A DNA stretch of 47,880 nt from Lactobacillus gigeriorum DSM 23908 = CRBIP 24.85 (GTDB lineage: Bacteria; Bacillota; Bacilli; Lactobacillales; Lactobacillaceae), in contig NZ_CAKC01000009.1 of NCBI RefSeq assembly GCF_000296855.1, forward strand, positions 1-47,880, in the 5' to 3' direction. The notes below the pieces were generated by a model. That model saw nothing but the letters and a program-made list of their open reading frames with translations. It was not told the DNA's origin and did not search any database. Of this stretch, positions 27,184 through 34,929 are shown piece after piece (the first letter of the stretch is position 1; each line of letters opens with the position of its first letter). Both the position numbers and the translations under genes were made by a program.

Positions 27184-30033
27184 ATGAATACTTTTAAAGT
27201 AGGAACGCCTACCACTGCAAATGAAAATATCCTATCTTTTAGTGAAGCCTATAAGGCTGCTAGCGATGGGGATGTTCTCGAAATCCAAGGTGCCCAAAAC
27301 CTTGAGCTTCCTGAGCAATTTACACTTGCAAAAAGTTTGACAATTACCACGAATGAAGTGGATGCAAGCCAATTTCCTAACTTGAAAGCAAGTTTTAAGA
27401 TTGAAGATAATGTAACCATAAAATTCAGTAAACTCAATTTTACGAATGATGCAGAACTGCAAAGCATTTTAGCAGTAGATCATGCCAGTGTCGAAGTTGA
27501 AGATAGTACCTTTACCAGCAGCAACACTGGTGTAGCAAGATTTGCAACCATATCTGGTAAAAAGGCTAACGTAACCCTTAAGAATAGCAAAATAACGGGG
27601 TTATTTAGTTTTACTATGCAAAGTAAATTGCGGTTAGATCATACTGAGGCTAACGCAGAAGTTGGCAATAAGTTAATGCTCGAATTGGAAGAATCAAGTG
27701 CTGAAATTATCAATAAGAGTAAGGTTAAGGCACAGATTAAACGAGATGACTATGCTTCTTTTAAAGTTGAAAAGTCGCGCTTTTTTGCCAAAGATTCAAA
27801 CTTGGTAGGGCAAATTTGGGCAACAGAAGATTCCACGGTTACGCTGAAAGATAGTCAGATTGCAACTAGCCGTAGCTCGGTTGCAATAGCTGCAGATAAA
27901 ACAACATTAGAGTTGAAAAACTCGAAGTTGACTAGTAACCAAAGAACTGCTTTAAGATTGACTAACCTGTCGCGTGCTACCATGGAAGGAGCTACTTTTA
28001 CTCCAGGTGCGGGTAAGTATGATTTCATTATTGAAGATAGTATTGTTAAGCTCGATCAAGAAGATTTAAGCTTGATTTATTTTGCACGAAGCGATGTGGA
28101 AATCGGTACAGCGACAATTCAAAGCTTACAAGCTGAAGACCATACTACGTTACAGATTCAAGATGTAGACTTTTCTTCTGAACATGCAACTAAATGGAAG
28201 AACTTTACTTTGAAAGATCATTCAGTCTTGATTGCCTTAAAGGTACGGACTGACATTCGCGACACTTATGCAGAGTTAAAAGGTGGCTCCTACGCAAGAA
28301 TCGAACAAGTCAACCGTTTACCATATATCAATATCATCGATAACGATAGTCGAATTGAAATTGCTACTACTGCAGAGCCTAAACCGGATCTTTTTGCTCT
28401 TGGAGATAAAGAAGATGCGATGGAAACCTTGATGAACTTGACTGGTTTAGGTCGAGTTAAGGAGCAAATCAAGACTACTACGACTTTGATCAAATTTAAT
28501 AAAATTCGTAAGGCGCAAGGACTTAAGACTATCAGTAATACCTTGCATGCGGTCTTTTTAGGAAATCCTGGTACAGGTAAAACCACGGTAGCTCGTCTTT
28601 ATGCCAAAATCTTATATGATGCTGGAGTACTTCCAGGTGAAGAATTCAAGTTTGTTGAAGCTGGTCGTGAGGATTTAGTTGGTAAAGTTATCGGTGAAAG
28701 TGCCCAGAAAACTGCGATCACGCTTGAACGGGCAAAAGGTGGCGTGCTTTTTATCGATGAAGCATATGCCTTAAACGTTGAAGATTCAAGCAATGACTTT
28801 GGACACGAAGTTATTACCCAAATCCTTAAATATATGGAAAATCATCGTGATGAAATTGCCATTATTTTTGCGGGTTACACTGAAGAAATGCAAGACTTCT
28901 TAGAATCTAATCCAGGGCTTGATTCAAGAATTCCGAATAAATTCTACTTTGACGACTACAGCCCAAAAGAAATTGTGCAAATTACCAAAGATATGTTAGA
29001 GGACGACGAAGTCCACCCAGAAGATCCTGAGTACTTTGATAAACGGATTGCAAGTTTGTATCGCAATGACTTTGATACTGGTAATGCACGTTGGTCGCGT
29101 AATATTGCTCAAGGTCTTGAATTACAAATGGCAAAGCGCATTGCTGATCATCCTGATCAAAGCCCAGATGTTTTGGTGAATGGCGATATTGATGAATTAG
29201 TCAACCAAGGAAGTTATATCGAAGGCTCACAAGAAGATGCTTATGAGCAATTACAACATTTGATTGGCTTAAAACGCGTTAAAGAACAAATCGATGAATT
29301 TATCAGCATGGCCCTAATTAATAAAAAGCGGCAAGAGATGGGTTACGAAGCAAGTGACTACACTCTGCATTCACTATTCCTAGGAAATCCAGGTACAGGT
29401 AAAACGACCGTTGCTCGCTTAATGGGTAAGACTTTATACCAAAAAGGGGTAATTAGACGCGATAAATTCGTTGAAGTTACTCGTGCGGATTTAGTTGGTA
29501 AATATGTTGGTCATACTGCAATATTAACAAGAAAGATTTTGAAGTCGGCTTTGGGTGGTGTGCTCTTTATCGATGAAGCCTATGATTTGGCTAAGCGAGA
29601 TGACAGTGGTACAGACTTTGGTAAAGAAGCAGTAACGGAAATTCTTAAGTTTATGGAAGATCACCGCCATGATTTAGTAATTATTTTTGCGGGATACTAC
29701 CAAGAAATGGCAGAGTTTTTAGAAACAAATACCGGATTAAAGAGCCGTATTCCTAACAAGTTTGACTTTGAAGATTATGATGTTGATGCAATTTGCCAGA
29801 TTGGTTTACAAAAACTGCATGAAAAAGAATATCGAGTTGACGAAGCTAAATATAAGGAAGTTATCGAACAAAAGTATCATCCATCAACGGAAACGGGTAA
29901 TGGACGTTGGGTTCAAGTCTTTAATGACCGCTTGACTAGAATTCAAGCAGAACGAGTTACGAGGGATCTTGAACATAATGATATTTTAAAAATTACAGAT
30001 GCTGATTTGGATAAATTGGCAGGATTAAACTAA
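27184..30033 (+). CDS. Beta-helix-like domain fused to two CbxX/CfxQ-type AAA+ ATPase modules
   Basis: A 949-residue soluble protein. Residues 1-390 or so consist of short alternating repeats (KFSKLNFTND, VEVEDSTFTSSNTG, VTLKDSQIATSRSS, LELKNSKLTSNQRT) that look like the coils of a right-handed parallel beta-helix. Two AAA+ modules follow. Module 1 has a Walker A at GNPGTGKTT (460-468) and Walker B in GGVLFIDEAYALN. Module 2 has a Walker A starting at residue 734 and Walker B in GGVLFIDEAYDLA. Both have arginine-containing loops (DSRIPNKFYF, KSRIPNKFDF). The modules resemble CbxX/CfxQ and EccA-type remodelling ATPases. TATAAT (27146-27151) and AGGAGG precede the ATG; a terminator follows. It stands alone; its client is unknown. 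Confidence 0.85.
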   Translation: MNTFKVGTPTTANENILSFSEAYKAASDGDVLEIQGAQNLELPEQFTLAKSLTITTNEVDASQFPNLKASFKIEDNVTIKFSKLNFTNDAELQSILAVDHASVEVEDSTFTSSNTGVARFATISGKKANVTLKNSKITGLFSFTMQSKLRLDHTEANAEVGNKLMLELEESSAEIINKSKVKAQIKRDDYASFKVEKSRFFAKDSNLVGQIWATEDSTVTLKDSQIATSRSSVAIAADKTTLELKNSKLTSNQRTALRLTNLSRATMEGATFTPGAGKYDFIIEDSIVKLDQEDLSLIYFARSDVEIGTATIQSLQAEDHTTLQIQDVDFSSEHATKWKNFTLKDHSVLIALKVRTDIRDTYAELKGGSYARIEQVNRLPYINIIDNDSRIEIATTAEPKPDLFALGDKEDAMETLMNLTGLGRVKEQIKTTTTLIKFNKIRKAQGLKTISNTLHAVFLGNPGTGKTTVARLYAKILYDAGVLPGEEFKFVEAGREDLVGKVIGESAQKTAITLERAKGGVLFIDEAYALNVEDSSNDFGHEVITQILKYMENHRDEIAIIFAGYTEEMQDFLESNPGLDSRIPNKFYFDDYSPKEIVQITKDMLEDDEVHPEDPEYFDKRIASLYRNDFDTGNARWSRNIAQGLELQMAKRIADHPDQSPDVLVNGDIDELVNQGSYIEGSQEDAYEQLQHLIGLKRVKEQIDEFISMALINKKRQEMGYEASDYTLHSLFLGNPGTGKTTVARLMGKTLYQKGVIRRDKFVEVTRADLVGKYVGHTAILTRKILKSALGGVLFIDEAYDLAKRDDSGTDFGKEAVTEILKFMEDHRHDLVIIFAGYYQEMAEFLETNTGLKSRIPNKFDFEDYDVDAICQIGLQKLHEKEYRVDEAKYKEVIEQKYHPSTETGNGRWVQVFNDRLTRIQAERVTRDLEHNDILKITDADLDKLAGLN

Positions 30034-30036
30034 TGA

Positions 30037-30067
30037 AAAATCGTCTGGAAAACCAGGCGATTTTTTT
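30037..30067 (+). terminator. Terminator of the AAA+ gene
   Basis: AAAATCGTCTGG (30037-30048) pairs with CCAGGCGATTTT (30053-30064) through one G-T wobble around an AAAA loop, and the T-run continues to 30067. Confidence 0.85.
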
Positions 30068-30076
30068 GTTGGTGAT

Positions 30077-30162
30077 TAATCTTGATCATTTTCTTGATCA
30101 TTTGCACTTAATCTTGATCATTTATGCTAAAATGATCAAGAATAATTAGATGATGATCAAGA
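30077..30162. repeat. 86-bp direct repeat, upstream copy (fic promoter/operator)
   Basis: Identical base for base to 31228-31313, 1151 bp away. It contains five TTGATCA/TGATCAA elements, at 30082, 30094, 30114, 30133 and 30154, and the likely promoter of the Fic gene, whose ATG is 12 bases past its end. Confidence 0.95.
30102..30140 (+). promoter_or_regulatory. Fic promoter embedded in an inverted-repeat operator
   Basis: CTTGATCATTT (30113-30123) and AAATGATCAAG (30130-30140) are perfect inverted arms that overlap an extended -10 (TGCTAAAAT, 30125-30133). TTGCAC at 30102-30107 is a possible -35, although the 20-base spacing is long. The arrangement suggests repression by a dimeric DNA-binding protein, possibly the Fic protein itself. 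Confidence 0.6.
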
Positions 30163-30174
30163 TTAAGGTGCAAA

Positions 30175-31227
30175 ATGAAAAAATTTGATTACACAACATT
30201 GAATAATCTGCAATTAGACAATGAAGCTATCAATAAGTTAACGACAATTTATCAACTGCGAGGTGAAACTAGTAGTTATCAGATAGACTATCGTGAGGAA
30301 CTAGAAAAATTGGTTGCAGTAGCCAAAATTCAAAGTACAGATGCTTCTAACCGAATAGAAGGAATTTTCACGACTGACAATCGGTTGAATAAGATCATGA
30401 TGAATAAGGTTCAACCATATAATCAAAATGAGCAAGAGATTGCGGGTTATCGCGATGTCTTGAATTTAATACATGAAAATTATAACTATATGCAAATTTC
30501 AAAAAATACTATTTTAACTATGCATAGTAGATTGTTTAAATACGCAGGTGATAATTGGGGCGGTAAATTTAAAGATATTAATAATAAAATTATTGCTAAA
30601 TATGAAGATGGTCATGAGGAAGTTCGATTTAATCCACCTGAAGCTTATCTTGTGCCGGAATTAATTACTCAACTATCAGAACAATATGAACGATCGAATC
30701 ATCAGCGAGCTATTAATCCATTGGTTTTATCTGCTGCTTTTGTTTTTGATTTTGTATCGATCCATCCATTTAGAGATGGTAATGGCAGAATGTCGCAGTT
30801 ATTGATGCTATTAACGATGTATCAACTTGGATTTGAAGTTGGAAAATATATTAGTTTAGAAAAGATAATTGAAGAAAGTAAAGCAGATTATTATCAAGCA
30901 TTAGCTGCTAGCTCAGTGGGATGGAATGAAAACCAAAATGACTATCTTCCCTTTATTAACTATTATTTAGGTATTGTTGTACGTGCGTATCGTGAATTAA
31001 TTGAACGCATGGGATTGGTTCATACTCAACAGAAAGAATTGACTGCTGAGGATCTAGTTTTAAAAACTTTACGTAAACAATTAAGACCATTATCAAAAGC
31101 AGAATTGGTTGAATTAATACCTCGTTATAGCCAAATTTCAATTCAACGTGCCTTACACGATCTAAAGCAGAAAAATAAGATACAGATGATTGGAGGAGGA
31201 AGAAGCACTAAGTATATCGCAATTTAG
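30175..31227 (+). CDS. Fic-domain protein with C-terminal winged helix
   Basis: A 350-residue Fic protein. The catalytic loop HPFRDGNGRM is complete, so it should transfer AMP or another nucleotide moiety to a target hydroxyl. An inhibitory motif of the (S/T)xxxE(G/N) type is visible N-terminally (SNRIEG near residue 60), where it would block ATP binding until relieved. Residues from about 285 onward form a winged helix-turn-helix (LSKAELVELIPRYSQISIQR then ALHDLKQKNKIQMIGGG), so the protein can plausibly bind DNA. AAGGTG lies four bases before the ATG. No antitoxin gene is adjacent, as expected for a self-inhibited class. The gene sits between perfect 86-bp repeats. Target and physiological role are unknown. 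Confidence 0.9.
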   Translation: MKKFDYTTLNNLQLDNEAINKLTTIYQLRGETSSYQIDYREELEKLVAVAKIQSTDASNRIEGIFTTDNRLNKIMMNKVQPYNQNEQEIAGYRDVLNLIHENYNYMQISKNTILTMHSRLFKYAGDNWGGKFKDINNKIIAKYEDGHEEVRFNPPEAYLVPELITQLSEQYERSNHQRAINPLVLSAAFVFDFVSIHPFRDGNGRMSQLLMLLTMYQLGFEVGKYISLEKIIEESKADYYQALAASSVGWNENQNDYLPFINYYLGIVVRAYRELIERMGLVHTQQKELTAEDLVLKTLRKQLRPLSKAELVELIPRYSQISIQRALHDLKQKNKIQMIGGGRSTKYIAI

Positions 31228-31313
31228 TAATCTTGATCATTTTCTTGATCATTTGCACTTAATCTTGATCATTTATGCTAAAATGATCAAGAATAATTAG
31301 ATGATGATCAAGA
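31228..31313. repeat. 86-bp direct repeat, downstream copy
   Basis: A perfect copy of 30077-30162 beginning at the first base after the Fic stop codon. It carries the same five TTGATCA-type elements and the same promoter-like sequence pointing right, but no gene follows before the IS607 element. The next 90 bases are AT-rich with no coding potential I can support. Confidence 0.95.
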
Positions 31314-31403
31314 ATAGCGACCTATTTTTTCTTGAACGGACAAAAATATCGATATCGTAAGCGCTTTAAGATATAGTTAGAAAAAATCATATTAATTATC
31401 TCA

Positions 31404-31437
31404 TAAGCAATCATTTGGATCGATTGCTTATTTTTTT
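31404..31437 (+). terminator. Terminator between the repeat and the IS607 element
   Basis: TAAGCAATC (31404-31412) and GATTGCTTA (31422-31430) form a perfect nine-base stem followed by seven T residues. It would end any transcript coming from fic or from the promoter in the downstream repeat. Confidence 0.8.
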
Positions 31438-31497
31438 ACTGCTTTATTGATTAATTGTGAATGTGTATGATATAATATTTGCAAAGGAGATGATAAT

Positions 31498-32040
31498 ATG
31501 AAGGCTGGAAAAGTAATGGATCTGCTTCAAATCAGCCGCTCGACTTTGAAGCGCTATCGCGAAAAAGGAATTCTCGAAGCCACCAGACTGCCCACTGGCC
31601 AATACGTATTCGACGACGATTCGGTCTTCTTGCTTAAGAATAAGCGCTCGAGCAGAATGACCGTTTTATACGGTCGAGTTTCAACCTCCAAGCAGAAAGC
31701 CGATCTCGCCAATCAAATGCAAGAATTATCTGATTTTGCTCAGAGCAAGGGCTTTAAAGTCGATGCTCGTTTTCAAGACATAGCCAGTGGCATTTCTTTC
31801 AAAAAGCGCCGGGAGTTCTTCAAAATGCTTGATCTAATCCTAGAGGGCAAAGTAAAGCGTGTCATTGTTACTCATCAGGATCGCTTGAGCCGCGTAGGCT
31901 TCGACTTGTTTGAATACTTCTTCAAAAACTATGGCACTGAAATTGAAGTGATTTCAGACGAAACGAATCCTAAAACCGATGAACAGGAGCTCTTGGAGGA
32001 GATCACTGCTCTGCTTAGCAGTTTTTCTAAAAAGTCGTAG
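31498..32040 (+). CDS. tnpA: IS607 TnpA serine recombinase
   Basis: A 180-residue recombinase with the IS607 order. An N-terminal MerR-like helix-turn-helix (VMDLLQISRSTLKRYREKGI) precedes a small serine-recombinase catalytic domain with YGRVSTSKQKADLANQM, whose YGRVS serine attacks DNA, and VIVTHQDRLSRVGFDLFEYF. It catalyses excision and insertion of the element through a circular intermediate. AAAGGAGATGA precedes the ATG. It ends 61 bases before tnpB, which has its own AAAGGAGG. No frameshift or missing catalytic residue was seen, so it may be active. Confidence 0.93.
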   Translation: MKAGKVMDLLQISRSTLKRYREKGILEATRLPTGQYVFDDDSVFLLKNKRSSRMTVLYGRVSTSKQKADLANQMQELSDFAQSKGFKVDARFQDIASGISFKKRREFFKMLDLILEGKVKRVIVTHQDRLSRVGFDLFEYFFKNYGTEIEVISDETNPKTDEQELLEEITALLSSFSKKS

Positions 32041-32101
32041 AGCGAGCCGAGCATCCTGTCTTTATTTTTGAGACAATAGCTATGGAAAGGAGGCGAATTC
32101 G

Positions 32102-33433
32102 ATGCCTAAGAAAAATAAGGAAGTTCCAAGAAACTCGGTTCAGTACAGCCACCTGTCTAGCGAGTATTTGATACCAGCTACTGCATTGCTCGATCAGTTT
32201 AGCCACGCTAGCCATGATCTGTATAACCGAGCCCTCTATGACCTGCGTCAGGGCTTCTTCAAGAAGAGATACGTCAAAGGCTACGGCGGGCTCGACAGCC
32301 TGTTCAAGCAAAGGTATCAAGCGCGAGAGTCCATGCTTTACCACGACTTGGGCTACGTTCAGTCGGCCCAGCAGACCCTGAAGGAAGTCAATACGGTTTG
32401 GCAGGCATGGCTTAAGGCCTTAAAGGCATATAAGGCCAATCCTGGCAGGTTTACCGGTCGGCCAAGAATGCCTAGGTATCTGCGCAAGGGTCAAAGGCAT
32501 ACCTTTTTTGTCACCAACCAAAACGCCAAGGTTAAGGACGGCTGCCTGGTCATACCTAAGCTAGGCTTCAAGCTGAAGCTGGCGCCCCAGATCAAGGCCA
32601 TTCAAAGAGTCGCCTTTAAGCCGATCTATGACGGCTATAAGGTTGTCGTCCAGTATAAGATCGACCAGAAGATTACCTATCTGCCGGACAATGGAAAATA
32701 TCTAGGAATCGATCCTGGCGTAGACAACGCCTTTGCCTGCGTGACCAATACCAAGAACGCTCCTCTGCTCATAAACGGTCGAGGGATAAAATCGGTCAAC
32801 CAGTACTACAACAAGGAGCGGTCGAGACTAAAGGCGCTGCAGGCAAGGTATCGTCAGCTTGAAAGCATCATTGATACCAAGCAGGGAAAAAAGCCCGTCT
32901 ACCAGGAAACCAAGGCCATGAAGAGATTGACAGCCTGGCGCAATGCCAAGATCAGAGAGTTTGCTCACAAAGCCACCAAGCGCATCGTTGACTATGCGCT
33001 AAGCTGTGAGACAAACACGATCGTTATCGGTAACAACAAGTCGTGGAAGAGAAGCTCCGACATGGGCAAGAAGAGCAATCAGAACTTCATTAGCATTCCT
33101 CACAAGGTCATGATCGAAATGCTTCAATACAAGGCTAATCTAGCAGGCATCAGTGTGATTAGAACCAATGAAAGTTATACTAGTCAAACCAGCGCCTTAG
33201 ACCATGAACAGCCTTGCTGGCAGAATGGCAACAAGAGCCGCAAAAAGCAGGGAAAAAGCCCCGTCAATCGGCGCATTAGTCGCGGCCTGTTTAGATCCAA
33301 CGACGGCCGACTGATCAATGCGGACGTCAACGGAGCCTTCCAGATAACTAGAAAAGCATTTCCAAAGGTTTCATTAGCCAATGGAATAGCGGACGTAGTG
33401 TTACGCCCAGTCAAATGGTCCGCTCTCATCTGA
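32102..33433 (+). CDS. tnpB: TnpB RNA-guided endonuclease with non-canonical active site and zinc-finger region
   Basis: A 443-residue TnpB (OrfB). The RuvC aspartates are present: D204 in YLGIDPGVDN and D408 in NADVNGAFQ. Where most TnpBs have the RuvC-II glutamate, this one has glycine (G310 in TIVIGNNKSWKR). A glutamate occurs instead in NESYTSQTS (E357), as in TnpB groups reported to have rearranged active sites. The usual four-cysteine zinc finger between RuvC-II and RuvC-III is also absent: the segment has LDHEQPCW and RGLFRSNDGRLI with one cysteine only. TnpB uses an omega-RNA from the element's right end to cut DNA at the vacated site. The reading frame is intact. Activity is uncertain. 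Confidence 0.88.
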   Translation: MPKKNKEVPRNSVQYSHLSSEYLIPATALLDQFSHASHDLYNRALYDLRQGFFKKRYVKGYGGLDSLFKQRYQARESMLYHDLGYVQSAQQTLKEVNTVWQAWLKALKAYKANPGRFTGRPRMPRYLRKGQRHTFFVTNQNAKVKDGCLVIPKLGFKLKLAPQIKAIQRVAFKPIYDGYKVVVQYKIDQKITYLPDNGKYLGIDPGVDNAFACVTNTKNAPLLINGRGIKSVNQYYNKERSRLKALQARYRQLESIIDTKQGKKPVYQETKAMKRLTAWRNAKIREFAHKATKRIVDYALSCETNTIVIGNNKSWKRSSDMGKKSNQNFISIPHKVMIEMLQYKANLAGISVIRTNESYTSQTSALDHEQPCWQNGNKSRKKQGKSPVNRRISRGLFRSNDGRLINADVNGAFQITRKAFPKVSLANGIADVVLRPVKWSALI

Positions 33434-33600
33434 GCGACCACTTGACGAAGAAGATAGCAGGCGACCGAATTCAGCTGGTTGACGCTCTTGTAAAGTCGTC
33501 CTTATAGTTTCGCTTGTCGGAATAGATAAGGGGAGCGCTTAAAAAGGTTGAGGGCAGATATCGACATGAAAAAGATCGCGTTCTTAGGAAAAATGAGATC
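33410..33600 (+). ncRNA. Candidate omega-RNA scaffold at the tnpB 3' end
   Basis: A hairpin with arms 33410-33425 and 33432-33446 (one mismatch and one bulge) has the tnpB stop codon at its loop edge. Omega-RNAs of TnpB elements normally overlap the end of tnpB and run to the right end of the element. The outer limit given here is a guess because the right end is not defined; no promoter was identified. Confidence 0.4.
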
Positions 33601-33682
33601 AGATAAAGCAAAATGATCGCATTGACCTAATATTTTCTAACATAATAATGGTGTAATAACCGATTTGATGAAAGCGTGAATC

Positions 33683-33871
33683 ATGATGAATAACAAGTTC
33701 TGGTGGTCAGTTACTATAGCGGTTAATTTGATTGTGGGATTAACAGTAATAATTTTGCCATTTGTTGGATTATCGCAATATACATGGTGGGTGTTCTTGC
33801 TTTATCCAGTCTATATTAGTGGAATGATCTTTGATTATAGAAGATCAAAAAAACATAAAATAACAAATTGA
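33683..33871 (+). CDS. Small two-helix membrane protein
   Basis: A 62-residue protein with two hydrophobic segments (SVTIAVNLIVGLTVIILPFV and WWVFLLYPVYISGMIFDY) and a basic C-terminus (RRSKKHKITN). I do not recognise the family. Support for it being real is the coherent two-helix plan with positive-inside charge and the strong terminator right after the stop. The ribosome binding site is weak and two ATG codons stand in tandem at the start. It lies just right of the IS607 element, so it may be the first native gene after the insertion. No function is proposed. Confidence 0.55.
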   Translation: MMNNKFWWSVTIAVNLIVGLTVIILPFVGLSQYTWWVFLLYPVYISGMIFDYRRSKKHKITN

Positions 33872-33874
33872 TAT

Positions 33875-33904
33875 GAATGCCTGAACTAACTCAGGCATTT
33901 TTTT
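33875..33904 (+). terminator. Terminator after the small membrane protein gene
   Basis: AATGCCTGA (33875-33883) and TCAGGCATT (33890-33898) are perfectly complementary; the T-run continues to 33904. Confidence 0.88.
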
Positions 33905-33916
33905 CTTGAACTCAAC

Positions 33917-33945
33917 TTGGTATCTGAAAAGGCTTTCGCTATAAT
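33917..33945 (+). promoter_or_regulatory. Promoter of the PucR-type regulator gene
   Basis: TTGGTA (33917-33922) and TATAAT (33940-33945) are separated by exactly 17 bases. The promoter lies inside the 5' part of the open frame, which shows that translation must begin downstream, at the GTG at 33977. Confidence 0.75.
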
Positions 33946-33976
33946 AAGATTGATACAACAAATACGGGTGAGAATT

Positions 33977-34816
33977 GTGAACAATAAAGATATCTTAGAC
34001 CTTTTTCCAGATGCAAAATTAATTAAGAATAACGATTATCCAGAAAATAGCCAAATCATTGAGACTAAATTAGGAAAAATAGCATTTCCGGTTGCTTCAT
34101 TAACTGAGCGTGAGTTAGCACTACTAGAATTATTTGATGTTAAAACAGTGGCTAATGATGACTATAATCCTTGGCAAAACTATTTGATGGAAAAGGGCAC
34201 ACAGCCTGCGATTGTCAAAAAGGTTCGTTTTTTATATTTAAAAGTTAATAAACTCGCACATGATTTGCGTTCTAGCTGGGAAGAATTGACCCATTCATTT
34301 TTTACCAATAGCAGTCAGTTTTGGCTAACAGATGAGTTATTTATAATCGTTGATCAAGATTGTTTACTAACTAAGGAAGATTTTACAGGAATTATCAGCG
34401 CCATTGATAGTGACTTTGATTGCCAAACTAGTTTACAAATTGGCTTGATTTGGGAAACAGCAGATAATCTGCCTGAAATATTCAATGAAGAAAGGACAAT
34501 TTTTGCTACCGACAGTCAGCAGTTAGACCAGGTAAGTACTATTCCAGAGCGGGCTTTTTCATATTACTTGAATCAAGCTAATCATAATGGTCTGCTAAAG
34601 GCTTATCGGAAAAAGCTTGAACGAAACGAGAGCTATCCGCAACTTATTGTTGAACTTTACCGAGTAGGTGGCAATCTCTCTAAAGCATCTAAGCAGTTGT
34701 TCTTACATCGTAACACCCTTGAATATCGCCTTGATAAATTACGTGATGATTTTGGTCTTAATCTTCGTAAAGTGGATGATTTAGTGTTTGCTTTAATGGC
34801 AATCCGTAGTAAGTAA
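33977..34816 (+). CDS. PucR/CdaR-type transcriptional regulator
   Basis: A 279-residue protein. The C-terminal segment RVGGNLSKASKQLFLHRNTL, continuing EYRLDKLRDDFGLNL, is the PucR-family helix-turn-helix found in regulators of sugar diacid and purine use. The first 200 or so residues match no domain I know. I chose the GTG at 33977: GGGTGAG lies four to six bases upstream and a good promoter ends 31 bases before it. A longer frame from further left would start inside that promoter. The gene is monocistronic and ends in a strong terminator just before the MsmX-type ATPase gene. Whether it controls that operon is unknown. Confidence 0.75.
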   Translation: MNNKDILDLFPDAKLIKNNDYPENSQIIETKLGKIAFPVASLTERELALLELFDVKTVANDDYNPWQNYLMEKGTQPAIVKKVRFLYLKVNKLAHDLRSSWEELTHSFFTNSSQFWLTDELFIIVDQDCLLTKEDFTGIISAIDSDFDCQTSLQIGLIWETADNLPEIFNEERTIFATDSQQLDQVSTIPERAFSYYLNQANHNGLLKAYRKKLERNESYPQLIVELYRVGGNLSKASKQLFLHRNTLEYRLDKLRDDFGLNLRKVDDLVFALMAIRSK

Positions 34817-34826
34817 GCCCTTTCGT

Positions 34827-34866
34827 AAAAGTGCACAAAAATGATAAATGTTTTTGGGCACTTTTT
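34827..34866 (+). terminator. Terminator after the PucR-type regulator
   Basis: Fifteen-base arms 34827-34841 and 34851-34865 pair at fourteen positions around a short loop, followed by Ts. Confidence 0.85.
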
Positions 34867-34869
34867 ATA

Positions 34870-34883
34870 TTAAACCGCTTTCA
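34870..34883 (+). promoter_or_regulatory. Cre box upstream of the MsmX-type ATPase gene
   Basis: TTAAACCGCTTTCA departs from a catabolite-responsive element consensus at only one or two positions. TATAAC at 34898-34903 is a possible -10 immediately downstream, so CcpA bound here should affect transcription of the ATPase and ROK kinase genes. Confidence 0.65.
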
Positions 34884-34929
34884 ATAATGTGGGATGATAT
34901 AACCATCGAGAGAAAAAGAGGTTTAAAAA

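Larger units (their letters stand above)
31498..33446 (+). mobile_element. IS607-family insertion sequence (tnpA plus tnpB); ends not resolved
   Basis: A serine recombinase gene and a tnpB gene lie in tandem, which defines IS607. The two genes are clearly richer in G+C than their surroundings and use different codons, indicating recent arrival. I could not fix the ends: IS607 elements have no clear terminal inverted repeats and make no target duplication. The coordinates therefore cover the genes and the 3' hairpin only; the true element probably extends on both sides. Confidence 0.88.

Noticed and set aside
30077-30162. Repeated TTGATCA units as a small CRISPR array
   Set aside because: Units are only seven bases with irregular spacing of 12 to 21 bases, there are no spacers of normal length and no cas genes nearby; they fit a promoter operator.
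31350-31375. TAAGCGCTTTA near 31363 as another cre box
   Set aside because: The outer TG and CA positions do not match and no gene start follows at a suitable distance.
33184-33441. An 85-residue minus-strand frame over the tnpB end
   Set aside because: It is antisense to the RuvC-III region of tnpB with no independent support; the hairpin there is better explained as guide-RNA structure.
31340-33570. Partial similarity between sequences near 31350 and 33550 (TCGATATC and AAGCGCTT elements) as IS607 terminal inverted repeats
   Set aside because: The match is patchy with unequal spacing, and IS607 elements normally lack terminal inverted repeats; I could not define the ends.
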